Source: Planctomycetota bacterium (GTDB taxonomy: Bacteria > Planctomycetota > UBA1135 > GCA-002686595). Taken from it: 15,267 nt of DNA. A program made the translations under genes and the position numbers. The notes beneath the pieces are model-generated. The model made no database searches, was not told the origin of the DNA, and was given only the letters and a program-made list of their open reading frames with translations. Location: assembly GCA_029259675.1 (NCBI GenBank), contig JAJDES010000240.1, positions 1-15,267 on the forward strand, given 5' to 3'. This document shows positions 6,687 to 13,672 of this stretch, piece after piece (the stretch's first letter is position 1; each line of letters opens with the position of its first letter).

Positions 6687-8831
6687 TCAATGGGGCCGCA
6701 GGCTTTGCAAATCGGTGATCATGGCGTCGAGCGCGCTTGATGCGGCGTCCTTCCAATGCTTGCCCGAATCCTTGCGGTAGGCAAAAGCCACGCTGCGAGA
6801 TGCCGACACCAAGGCTCCACGGCCGTCCTCTCGGAAAGCGCCGGCAAGGTCTGCGGCTCCGGCACCTTGGGCTCCATAGCCGGGCAACAAGAAGACCGTA
6901 TTCGGCATGGATTTGCGAATTTGCGCCAATTCTTCGCTGTGGGTGGCGCCAACGACCGCGCCGACTGAAGCGAGCCCGCACTGGCCGAGTGAAGCTTCGC
7001 CCCATTGGGCAACCCGCTTGGCGATGACTTGCCAGAGTGGGGGGGTGCCGTGCAATTGAAACTCAGCGCTTCCGGGGTTTGAAGTTCGAACGAGGACAAA
7101 GATTCCACGGTCTTTTCCACAGGCCTCAAGGAAAGGTTCGACGGAGTCGCTTCCCAAGTAGGGATTCACGGTCATAGCGTCACAAATCGCACTGGGGTCG
7201 CGACCCGGACCTCCGTAAAGGTGCGCTTCAGCATAGGCGGCAGCGCTGCTCGCGATGTCATTGCGTTTCACGTCACCAATGACAAGCAGGCCAGCTTCGT
7301 GAGCGGCCAACAAGACTTTTTCCCAGGCGACGGCCCCATCGGCGCCGAAGATCTCGAAGAAGGCTGATTGTGGCTTCACTATGGCCACACGATCGCTGCA
7401 AAGTTCCAAGAGTTGGCAGCAGAAGGCGCCCAGGGCCTCGGCTCGCTCGGCACGGGGTGCGGCGTCGTTGCGGGCGACGGAAAACTCCTCGGGCAACAGG
7501 TCGATGTGCGGATCGAGGCCTAAAACGCAGGGTGCGGAAACAGTCTCAAGCGCACGATCCAGGCGGTCGGCGAAATGCATGGCGGTGTATTTGGCGTGAA
7601 AGCCCGGTGCGTCGGGTTCTGCGCTCGTTGTGGAAAACTCAAGGCGGGTGAGATTTCGGAAGTCGCTCTCGGTGTCGGGTCGGAGAAATTTCGCCGCGAC
7701 CATGTCTGCCAGGGGGATTCCACGTTCGGACAGGATCCAGGATTGTCCACACCTTTCGACGAGTCCTTGAGCTAGCAGCAATTTCGCCTCTTCCACACAG
7801 AAATCAAGCTCTCCGCTCCAGTCCGCGGTGCGTTGTGCACGTGTGGGATCGACGCCCTCAGAAGTTCTTAGGCCCAACCACCATGTCTCTCCCAGCCGGG
7901 CGGCAGGCTTCAGCTGCTCTTCCCATTCGTGTGGACAAGTTGGATCCTTGCGCACTTGATTGCCCCAGGCGGTAAGTGAGCGGGCATTTCCGAAACGACG
8001 CTGGCCAACTTTGCTGGCGGCCGATGGACCGATGCCGACGTACGGCCCGTTGCGCCAGTAGTTTTGATTGTGGATACATTGGCGATCGGGCCTTGAAAAG
8101 TTGCTTATTTCATAGGGTTGATAACCCAATTCAGAAGCGACTTTGCGAGTTATCCAGAAGTGCTCCAACTCACAATCTTCGGATGCCTGCTGAACTTGGC
8201 CCTTTTCGAGCCAGCGTTGAAGCGGTGTGGATTCTTCAAAGGTCAGGTTGTACGCGCTGAAATGATTGGGCTCGAGGGCCAGGATTTTGCGCAAATCCAA
8301 TTCCCACTGTTCAGCACTCTCGCCGGGCGCAGCGAAGATCATGTCTACGCTTAGATTCTCAAAACCGGCATTTCTCGCGGCCTTGAAGGCGGAGAATGAT
8401 TGTTCGGCGGAATGAACCCTACCGAAGAGTTCCAGTGTCTCGGGGCGCAAGCTTTGAAAGCCGATCGAGAGGCGATTCAATCCCGCAGCGCGAAGAGTCC
8501 GGGCCTTTTCGGTATCGAGACTTTCGGGGTTGCACTCGGCAGTTGCTTCAATCGCAGATGATCGAAAGCCCGTGATCGAATCGAGTGCATCCAGCAGGCC
8601 TTGCAATTGTTGAGAACTCAACAGCGAGGGAGTTCCGCCGCCAAAGAAAACAGTCTTGGGTTCCTTCGGCGCTCGTGCCTCGGCTTCCCGGATCAACAGT
8701 TCCAGGAAGCCGTCCAAATCTTGCCCTTCAGCTTGGACCGAGTAAAAGTCGCAATAGCTGCACTTGACCACGCAAAAAGGCAGGTGCACATACAGCGGAG
8801 TGCCCGCCGGGGCCCGAGTCGAGCCGCTCAC
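6687..8831 (-). CDS. hemW-pyrF: HemW-like radical SAM protein fused to orotidine-5'-phosphate decarboxylase (type 2 PyrF)
   Basis: This is one uninterrupted 714-codon frame with two complete enzymes. Residues 1-400 are HemW-like: LYVHLPFC with Cys20, Cys24 and Cys27 (CxxxCxxC, [4Fe-4S]/SAM), GGGTPSLL at 64-71, IGFQSL at 123-127, and HNQNYW at 254-259 followed by GPYVGIGPSA. The HNxxYW motif separates HemW from the coproporphyrinogen dehydrogenase HemN and is associated with heme handling. Residues 418-714 are type 2 PyrF, the last step of UMP synthesis: VLGLDPH with Asp440, Lys486 in AIVKPQ, the catalytic DVKRNDI at 520-526, MTVNPYLGSDS, LLPGYGAQGAG and the phosphate-binding SASRSV. A short linker rich in Ser, Thr, Pro and Phe joins them; Met418 (ATG at 7580) could be an internal start for free PyrF. 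The start is GTG at 8831 with GAGG about 9 bases upstream, 24 bp after the sigma gene. Confidence 0.93.
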   Translation of the reverse strand: MSGSTRAPAGTPLYVHLPFCVVKCSYCDFYSVQAEGQDLDGFLELLIREAEARAPKEPKTVFFGGGTPSLLSSQQLQGLLDALDSITGFRSSAIEATAECNPESLDTEKARTLRAAGLNRLSIGFQSLRPETLELFGRVHSAEQSFSAFKAARNAGFENLSVDMIFAAPGESAEQWELDLRKILALEPNHFSAYNLTFEESTPLQRWLEKGQVQQASEDCELEHFWITRKVASELGYQPYEISNFSRPDRQCIHNQNYWRNGPYVGIGPSAASKVGQRRFGNARSLTAWGNQVRKDPTCPHEWEEQLKPAARLGETWWLGLRTSEGVDPTRAQRTADWSGELDFCVEEAKLLLAQGLVERCGQSWILSERGIPLADMVAAKFLRPDTESDFRNLTRLEFSTTSAEPDAPGFHAKYTAMHFADRLDRALETVSAPCVLGLDPHIDLLPEEFSVARNDAAPRAERAEALGAFCCQLLELCSDRVAIVKPQSAFFEIFGADGAVAWEKVLLAAHEAGLLVIGDVKRNDIASSAAAYAEAHLYGGPGRDPSAICDAMTVNPYLGSDSVEPFLEACGKDRGIFVLVRTSNPGSAEFQLHGTPPLWQVIAKRVAQWGEASLGQCGLASVGAVVGATHSEELAQIRKSMPNTVFLLPGYGAQGAGAADLAGAFREDGRGALVSASRSVAFAYRKDSGKHWKDAASSALDAMITDLQSLRPH

Positions 8832-8855
8832 AGCCGAATCCTCGTAGCAGAGGGC

Positions 8856-10010
8856 TTAGTCTCCGCCCATGATTTGGAAGAGCTTGCGCAAGGTGGCGCG
8901 TTCAATTTGACGCACGCGTTCTCGGGTGAGGCCAACGATCTTTCCGATCTCTTTGAGCGTCATCGGCTCGGGGTGACCCTGCCCCAATCCATAGCGCAGG
9001 CGAAGAATGGTCGCCTCTCGATCTTCGAGAAGGTCCAAAAGAGCGCCCATCTTATCCAATAGATCTTCATTCAAGATCTGTTCGTCAGGCAGCAAGCTGC
9101 GCTCGTCCTCGACCGAGTCCTGGTGGGCCGTGAGCACGTCCAGTGAGACCTGGGGCGCCAATCCCGAGGTCATGATCGTTTGCTTGAGAAGGGGCCAGGT
9201 TTCCTCGGGAATGCCAATCTCGTGGATGACTTCTTCCACGGTTGGCGTTCGGCCAAGGCGGAAGGTCAATTCCTTGCTGACTGTTCGCCATTTCGAAACC
9301 AGCTCGGTCATGTAGCCCGGAACTCGAACGGACTTCACCGTGTTGGAGAGAGCTCTGCGGATGGCTTGCTTGATCCACCACGTTCCGTATGTGGAAAAGC
9401 GGCAGCCCGCCTCCGGATCGAACTTTTCCGTGGCTTTCATCAAGCCGATGTTGCCCTCGGCAATGAGGTCCTGAAGGGCCAGCCCGCGATCGGAATAGAG
9501 CTTGGCTATGGAAACCACTAGCCGCAGGTTCGCGCGGATCATGTGCTCCCGCGCGGTTAAGTCGCCCGATTGGATTTTCCGCGCCAGGGAACGTTCTTGT
9601 TCCGGCGTCAGAAGCGCGTCTTCGTTGATTTCGTGGAGATATGTCTCCAGGCAGCGCTCGGATGAAATGGCGGGGCTCCTGCCCGTAGGGAGGGCGGCGT
9701 GGGGAGTGATTCGTAGAGCATCCTCCCACTTGGAGGATCCTTGGCGGCAGTTGATCAGCGCCTTGGATCGGAAGCTGGTCGGACAGTTCTTTAGGTGCGC
9801 TGCGAGTCCTTGCTCAGGACTCTCTATTCGAGTCTTGAATACAGCGGCGGGGTGGCCTCGGCGCCTCCAATTGGCGGTTCGTTCCGGCTGTTGCTTGTCT
9901 CGGCAAAGGCGGTGCCCGTTTGAGCTGGGTTGCTCCCAGCGTTTGCTACGAGCGTGTTTGCTTGCGCATCGGCCGGCTCGGGCGATGACTGAGCGGACCA
10001 AAGGAAGCAC
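8856..10010 (-). CDS. RNA polymerase sigma-70 family factor (primary-like, group 1/2)
   Basis: The protein directs RNA polymerase to -10/-35 promoters. Seen in order: region 1.2 (LETYLHEINEDALLTPEQER, 121-140); region 2 (154-222) with MIRANLRLVVSIAKLY, DLIAEGNIGLMKATEKFDP and the melting/-10 segment FSTYGTWWIKQAIRRAL; region 3 (about 226-300); and region 4 (318-380) with the helix-turn-helix MTLKEIGKIVGLTRERVRQI. Region 1.1 is absent or unrecognisable. The set of regions and the high conservation point to a housekeeping-like or RpoS/SigB-type group 2 factor rather than an ECF factor. The start is uncertain. The longest frame begins at GTG 10010, but the first 100 or so residues are very basic and unlike protein, and no ATG, GTG or TTG occurs in frame between residue 4 and region 1.2. 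A rare start (ATT/ATC near 9675-9715) or a frameshift is possible. TAA stop. Confidence 0.9.
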   Translation of the reverse strand: MLPLVRSVIARAGRCASKHARSKRWEQPSSNGHRLCRDKQQPERTANWRRRGHPAAVFKTRIESPEQGLAAHLKNCPTSFRSKALINCRQGSSKWEDALRITPHAALPTGRSPAISSERCLETYLHEINEDALLTPEQERSLARKIQSGDLTAREHMIRANLRLVVSIAKLYSDRGLALQDLIAEGNIGLMKATEKFDPEAGCRFSTYGTWWIKQAIRRALSNTVKSVRVPGYMTELVSKWRTVSKELTFRLGRTPTVEEVIHEIGIPEETWPLLKQTIMTSGLAPQVSLDVLTAHQDSVEDERSLLPDEQILNEDLLDKMGALLDLLEDREATILRLRYGLGQGHPEPMTLKEIGKIVGLTRERVRQIERATLRKLFQIMGGD

Positions 10011-10541
10011 CCAATGAGGGCAATGTCGATTTGAATGGCCGCGAAGCGTATCGGTGGGAATCGCGGGCTCGAGTCAATTTCAGGGACTTGCAGGAAGTGC
10101 GGAGCGGCCTGCAAGTTGATTGCAGGCTTGTGGTTGCGCGACTTTTTTGTGGGACAATCGGATGCTTGCTCGTTGGGTCCCAATGGGACTGCGAAATTGT
10201 TTCTGCGCGGCGCAACGGCGCGTTTGCTCTGGATGGGATTGCTGAGAGGCTTTGGGTGTGTCCTTGCCGGGTGCTTCAATTGGCTGCAAGTGATGCTGTT
10301 CCAAAGCGAGCTGGGCCAGTGCTTCAAGCTTTGAATTTGTGGCCATGGGCAGCCGAGTTGTGTTCGCAAGCTAGAAGAAGCGATGCAATTGGTGCCTAAA
10401 TGCGATTCAAATGGGGCCTTCTGGCCTGGTTGCACAGGGGCGGCGAGAAGGTTGTTGAATTGCACCCTCGGGTTCTCAAAACCTGCGAAGACTGTTAGGG
10501 TGCTCCACAGCATTGGGGTAATGCGAACGAAACCCTAAAGA
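10011..10541. other. Divergent intergenic region between the sigma factor and the HPr-domain gene
   Basis: About 530 bp, G+T-rich on the plus strand. It should hold the promoters of both divergent genes; I could not place convincing -35/-10 boxes. A minus-strand open frame (9824-10513, 229 codons) crosses it and overlaps the 5' part of the sigma frame. From about 10060 to 9824 it shows better coding periodicity than the sigma frame there, with a short hydrophobic segment (IDIALIGCFLW) followed by an Ala/Pro/Asn-rich tail. I do not call it as a gene. A clean inverted repeat lies at 10086-10116. Confidence 0.5.
10086..10116. repeat. Perfect 9-bp inverted repeat with 13-base loop
   Basis: ACTTGCAGG at 10086-10094 is the exact reverse complement of CCTGCAAGT at 10108-10116, and a related GCAGGCTTG follows at 10122-10130. 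It lies upstream of the HPr-domain gene and of the uncertain sigma start. It could be an operator or an RNA hairpin; there is no adjoining T-run, so a terminator is unlikely. Confidence 0.5.
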
Positions 10542-11849
10542 ATGAAAGAAACTCCCCTCGAGCAGGACATCCAGGAAGTGGCCTTTGCTGGTCTTCTGCA
10601 AACGCACTCAGAGGTTTTTTTCTGTCTTAACAACAGCCTGGAGGCTCGCAAATCCAAGGCCTGGAATCCCCGCCACTACTTTCAGCTAATCAACGAGGCA
10701 AACGCTCTCGAGTCGTTCCTCGATGACTATGGGGCGCGCTACAACCGCGAATACACTTTCTTTACGGAGATGGTGGCGTCACTTCGGGGCTTCGCCCAGG
10801 CTGGTTACAGCCTTTCGCATCTGATTGGAAGGCTGTCTTCCTACGGGGTTGACCAGGACTTCCCCAGTGATGAGCCCGAATTCTTGAACTCGCTGGAGCG
10901 AGTGCGAGATTTTGTACGAGCCTCCATAGTTGCCCTGTTGAAGGCGACAAAAAGTGAAGCGTCCCGACTGGGCCTGGAGATCACGCCCCAGGAATTCCCT
11001 GAGCAGAGCTTTCTCCCCGTCTCCGTTCGCCAGCAGCTCCCTCGAAATGTCGGCGTCGAGGACCTGAAAGAAGAGGAGCAAAAGATCGCAGAGGTGATCT
11101 CCAAGTATCTCTTGGCCTGCGACATGCTGGGCAATGTCGGCTTGCACAAAATTGAGTCCGAAGGCGAACGCCGACAATTTCTTGCGCGTGTCTGCACAGA
11201 GGAAAAAGCTCGGGTGTATGAGGCCACGGTTCACAACCTTCAGTCCACGTACGACACATATATTCGCAATACCGTTCTCGAGGCAAGGGACGGCAAGCTT
11301 AGTCGGATCCGCGGCTTCATCACAATTTCCCTGCACCTCTTTGAGGCGGTCACATACCTGACTCATTTCTATGAGCGGCACGAAAGTGACATTCGTAGCG
11401 AGCAGGCCAAGAAAGAAATTGCGTCCTTGGTCTCTCCTTCAGGAGTCCAAGACGTGATCTTGAATGATCTTCTGTTCTGGAGCGTGAAGTGCCTTACGGG
11501 TGGCCGCGTTGTTGCCGAGGAATTGCTCGCTTCCTACACGAACGCAAAGCAGCTGGAAGTTGATCTTCAAGACAGTTTGATTCTGCATGCGAGGCCGGCA
11601 GCACTCATAGTCGGTATCGTCAATCGATACGGAACGCCGGTGGAGTTGGAACTGGCCGGCCAAAAGTGCAACGCAGCATCGATCATCGACCTTTTGCTAA
11701 CTGTTGGCTCGCACCCCGAAGAGAAGCACTTCGTTTTTCGAGGGGATGTGCTGCCCTTGAATGACATTGCCTTGCTCTTTCAGCATGACCTGGGAGAAGG
11801 GGGAGTCGAGAAATTGCCCCCTGAGCTTGCCTACCTGCTGGAAAAGTAG
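10542..11849 (+). CDS. Protein with C-terminal HPr phosphocarrier domain and unrecognised helical N-terminal region
   Basis: Residues about 339-430 match HPr of the phosphotransferase system. They contain LHARPAALIVGIVNRYG with His349 and Arg351 at the phosphorylation site, and CNAASIIDLLLTVG with Ser380 at the position equivalent to regulatory Ser46. A further strand and helix (HFVFRGD to LAYLLEK) completes the fold. Standalone HPr is about 85-90 residues; this protein has 435. The first 330 residues are predominantly helical, charged and without a motif I know, with no signal peptide or clear membrane segment. Both phosphorylatable residues being kept suggests phosphorylation by enzyme I (His) and possibly HPr kinase (Ser), so a regulatory role driven by PTS phosphorylation is a reasonable inference. 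No enzyme I, EIIA or hprK gene is in the window. ATG start, TAG stop. It is divergent from the sigma gene and convergent with the phosphoesterase. Confidence 0.85.
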   Translation: MKETPLEQDIQEVAFAGLLQTHSEVFFCLNNSLEARKSKAWNPRHYFQLINEANALESFLDDYGARYNREYTFFTEMVASLRGFAQAGYSLSHLIGRLSSYGVDQDFPSDEPEFLNSLERVRDFVRASIVALLKATKSEASRLGLEITPQEFPEQSFLPVSVRQQLPRNVGVEDLKEEEQKIAEVISKYLLACDMLGNVGLHKIESEGERRQFLARVCTEEKARVYEATVHNLQSTYDTYIRNTVLEARDGKLSRIRGFITISLHLFEAVTYLTHFYERHESDIRSEQAKKEIASLVSPSGVQDVILNDLLFWSVKCLTGGRVVAEELLASYTNAKQLEVDLQDSLILHARPAALIVGIVNRYGTPVELELAGQKCNAASIIDLLLTVGSHPEEKHFVFRGDVLPLNDIALLFQHDLGEGGVEKLPPELAYLLEK

Positions 11850-11990
11850 TCGCCGCAGGCCACCAAAGTTCCACCTGTTTGGCGCGTCCGCTTAAGCCCG
11901 CGACATTCGTGTTCAGGAGGCCGGCGCGTGAGGAATTCCGGTGGGGTCCGAAGGTGAACTCGTGTTGAGGCGGTACTTGTAGGCTGGGAT

Positions 11991-12725
11991 TTAGACTCCC
12001 AGGTAGAGTCGCTCAGCCAATACTTCAGGAAGGCCGGCATCTCGAAACATGGCGGCCTCAAGGTCGATGTCGTACTGAACACGCCTCAGTTCGACTGTTT
12101 TCTGTCTTGAATCAAATAGGGCATAGGCCGCTCTAGGGTCTTCGTCGCGCGGCTGCCCGACACTGCCCACATTGACCAGGCTCTTGGTGGCTTCCGCAAG
12201 GGCGATAACCATCTCGAAGTTGAACTCCGTGATTCCGCCATTTGTTGCGGGACGCCAAAGAGTTACCGGGACATGAGTGTGCCCAACGAAACAAACCGGA
12301 GTCTTCATTGATTCCAGTGAGAGGTCCGCGTCGGAGATGCTTTGCGTGTAGTTAAACAGTTCAGGCTGAAACAGTGAGCCATGGGAAACTTCGCAGTCGT
12401 TCAGCTCCACCGATAATGGCAGTTCTGAGAGCCAGCTGCATTCGTCCTTGGTAAGGACGCCCTTGGTCCAGATCACCGCTTTGCGAGCGTAGTTGTTGAA
12501 GTGCTGAATACTTAGCTCCCCAACACAAGCTGCGTCGTGATTGCCCTTTACTACGACCGCTTCTCTTTCACGAAGCAATGAGATGCAGGCGCCGGGCGAA
12601 GGGCCGTAACCGACCACATCACCAACGCTCACAAGCACATCGACATTCTCCCTGTCGATGTGCTTGAGGACGGCCTGGAGTGCCGTTTCATTGGAGTGGA
12701 TGTCACCCAGGATTGCGTATCGCAT
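11991..12725 (-). CDS. YfcE/MJ0936-type metallophosphoesterase
   Basis: This is a calcineurin-like phosphoesterase with a two-metal site, acting on phosphodiesters or phosphomonoesters; the substrate cannot be read from sequence. All family metal motifs are present: GDIHSN at 7-12 (Asp8, His10), GDVVGYG at 35-41 (Asp36), GNHD at 61-64 (Asn62, His63), SHGS at 114-117 (His115) and GHTH at 148-151 (His149, His151). The downstream NVGSVGQPRDEDP is typical of the YfcE/MJ0936 subfamily. The 244 residues agree with the subgroup that has an extended C-terminus. Start ATG at 12725, stop TAA. It overlaps the 3' end of the upstream membrane-protein gene by 23 bases, suggesting translational coupling. 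It converges on the HPr-domain gene with 141 bp between, in which I found no strong terminator. Confidence 0.92.
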   Translation of the reverse strand: MRYAILGDIHSNETALQAVLKHIDRENVDVLVSVGDVVGYGPSPGACISLLREREAVVVKGNHDAACVGELSIQHFNNYARKAVIWTKGVLTKDECSWLSELPLSVELNDCEVSHGSLFQPELFNYTQSISDADLSLESMKTPVCFVGHTHVPVTLWRPATNGGITEFNFEMVIALAEATKSLVNVGSVGQPRDEDPRAAYALFDSRQKTVELRRVQYDIDLEAAMFRDAGLPEVLAERLYLGV

Positions 12726-13587
12726 GCGGTCTTCGAGGAGAATTAGTGAGGAGTATTGTCAGGGCCAGAGCAAGAAGGGGAAGCCACGGGCTAAGCAGGT
12801 CCCAGAAAGCTGAATTGGATCCAACTTCTGATGTTGATAGTGATGCTCGGCTGACGCCCAGGGATGTGCTCGGATCCAACATGAACTGGATCTTGCCCGC
12901 CAGCCCCAATTGAGCTTGGCCCACTAGGGCTGGAACCAGCCAAGTCGTGCAGGCAAAGCATCCGGATCTGAGTTCCGGTGAGGTAGGCAGATTTCCAATC
13001 AGGACAGCTATCAAAGTGATGTGAAGGTTCAATCGGAGTAGCTCCTCAAGGCCCATCAGGCTCCCCTCGCCAAGTACAAGGAAAGAGCCTAGAGCTGCGG
13101 GGACTTGCAGCATGCCCACGCAGATTCCAATTGCCAGAAGCTCAGCTAGGCTATTCCCCAATCGCGGCAACATGGACTTGAGCCATGAGCTTCGATCTAC
13201 TTGGAGTAGGTACAGAGCCGCGCCAGCAAGGCCCGTGAAGAGTATTAGGCTGGAGCTGATTGAGTTCAGCTCAGATTGTTGGTCAGTTGGCGCTAGGGCC
13301 TGAGCCCAGGGGGCCATTCCAGCCGCAATAATTAAGGCCACCCAGGTGGCTGCCTGACTCCAAAACATTCGAACGGAATGGCTCGTGAGTCTCAGAATGG
13401 CAGCCAGGCTGACTTTGTGCCGCGCAAGCGGCGGTTGCTTTATTGTCTGGCGCAAGAGGGCAAGATGGGTGCTCGGCCGTTTGCGGGCAAACCAAAAAAG
13501 GTAATTCGGCAACCCTAGGGTTTGAGGATTGTCTAGAAGCACTGGTTTTGCTGCCCGGTTGCTGGTGGAATGTTCCACGTGGAACAT
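12703..13587 (-). CDS. Predicted polytopic membrane protein, about six transmembrane segments
   Basis: No family is recognised. Hydrophobic segments appear around WVALIIAAGMAPWAQAL, SSLILFTGLAGAALYLL, LLAIGICVGMLQVPAALGSF, HITLIAVLIGNL, ACTTWLVPALVGQAQLGLA and LLSPWLPLLALALTILLT. This topology resembles permease subunits of the ABC-2 transporter class, but no ABC ATPase gene is adjacent, so this is a guess. The longest frame starts at ATG 13587, inside a parS palindrome, so the first residues (MFHVEH) are a translation of parS. A later start is likely, for example GTG at 13542 or the TTG shortly after it. The cytoplasmic-looking N-terminal part is basic. It ends in TGA, overlapping the phosphoesterase start by 23 bases, so the two are probably co-transcribed. 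It is divergent from parB with the parS sites between. Confidence 0.6.
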   Translation of the reverse strand: MFHVEHSTSNRAAKPVLLDNPQTLGLPNYLFWFARKRPSTHLALLRQTIKQPPLARHKVSLAAILRLTSHSVRMFWSQAATWVALIIAAGMAPWAQALAPTDQQSELNSISSSLILFTGLAGAALYLLQVDRSSWLKSMLPRLGNSLAELLAIGICVGMLQVPAALGSFLVLGEGSLMGLEELLRLNLHITLIAVLIGNLPTSPELRSGCFACTTWLVPALVGQAQLGLAGKIQFMLDPSTSLGVSRASLSTSEVGSNSAFWDLLSPWLPLLALALTILLTNSPRRPHAIRNPG

Positions 13588-13588
13588 T
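13569..13588. promoter_or_regulatory. parS: parS centromere site 1
   Basis: The perfect 16-bp palindrome TGTTCCACGTGGAACA is at 13571-13586, and symmetry extends to 20 bp (13569-13588). It matches the well-known chromosomal parS consensus (TGTTnCACGTGnAACA) bound by the ParB helix-turn-helix. It sits about 85 bp upstream of parB. Confidence 0.97.
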
Positions 13589-13612
13589 GAAGAGCCGGAA
13601 AGCGGAGCCAGA

Positions 13613-13630
13613 ATGTTCCACGTGGAACAT
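13613..13630. promoter_or_regulatory. parS: parS centromere site 2
   Basis: A second exact copy of TGTTCCACGTGGAACA lies at 13614-13629, with symmetry extending to 18 bp. Its centre is 43 bp from that of site 1, and it ends 42 bp before the parB start. ParB loaded here would cover the parB promoter and the divergent membrane-protein start, so autoregulation is possible. Confidence 0.97.
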
Positions 13631-13672
13631 GTCCGTGTCTATTAATGAGAAGAATCGGAAGTTGAGACCCTG

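Noticed and set aside
6687..6689. Recoding of TGA as a sense codon, which would fuse PyrF to BshC
   Set aside because: TGA ends the cyclophilin, membrane-protein and cysteine desulfurase genes at natural C-termini, so it acts as a normal stop in this genome; only local readthrough remains possible.
9085..9729. Minus-strand 214-codon open frame inside the sigma gene
   Set aside because: It is the shifted-frame shadow of conserved sigma regions 1.2 to 3.
13283..13630. Minus-strand open frame starting in parS site 2
   Set aside because: Its start is a parS translation (MFHVEH), and the rest is a shadow frame of the membrane protein.
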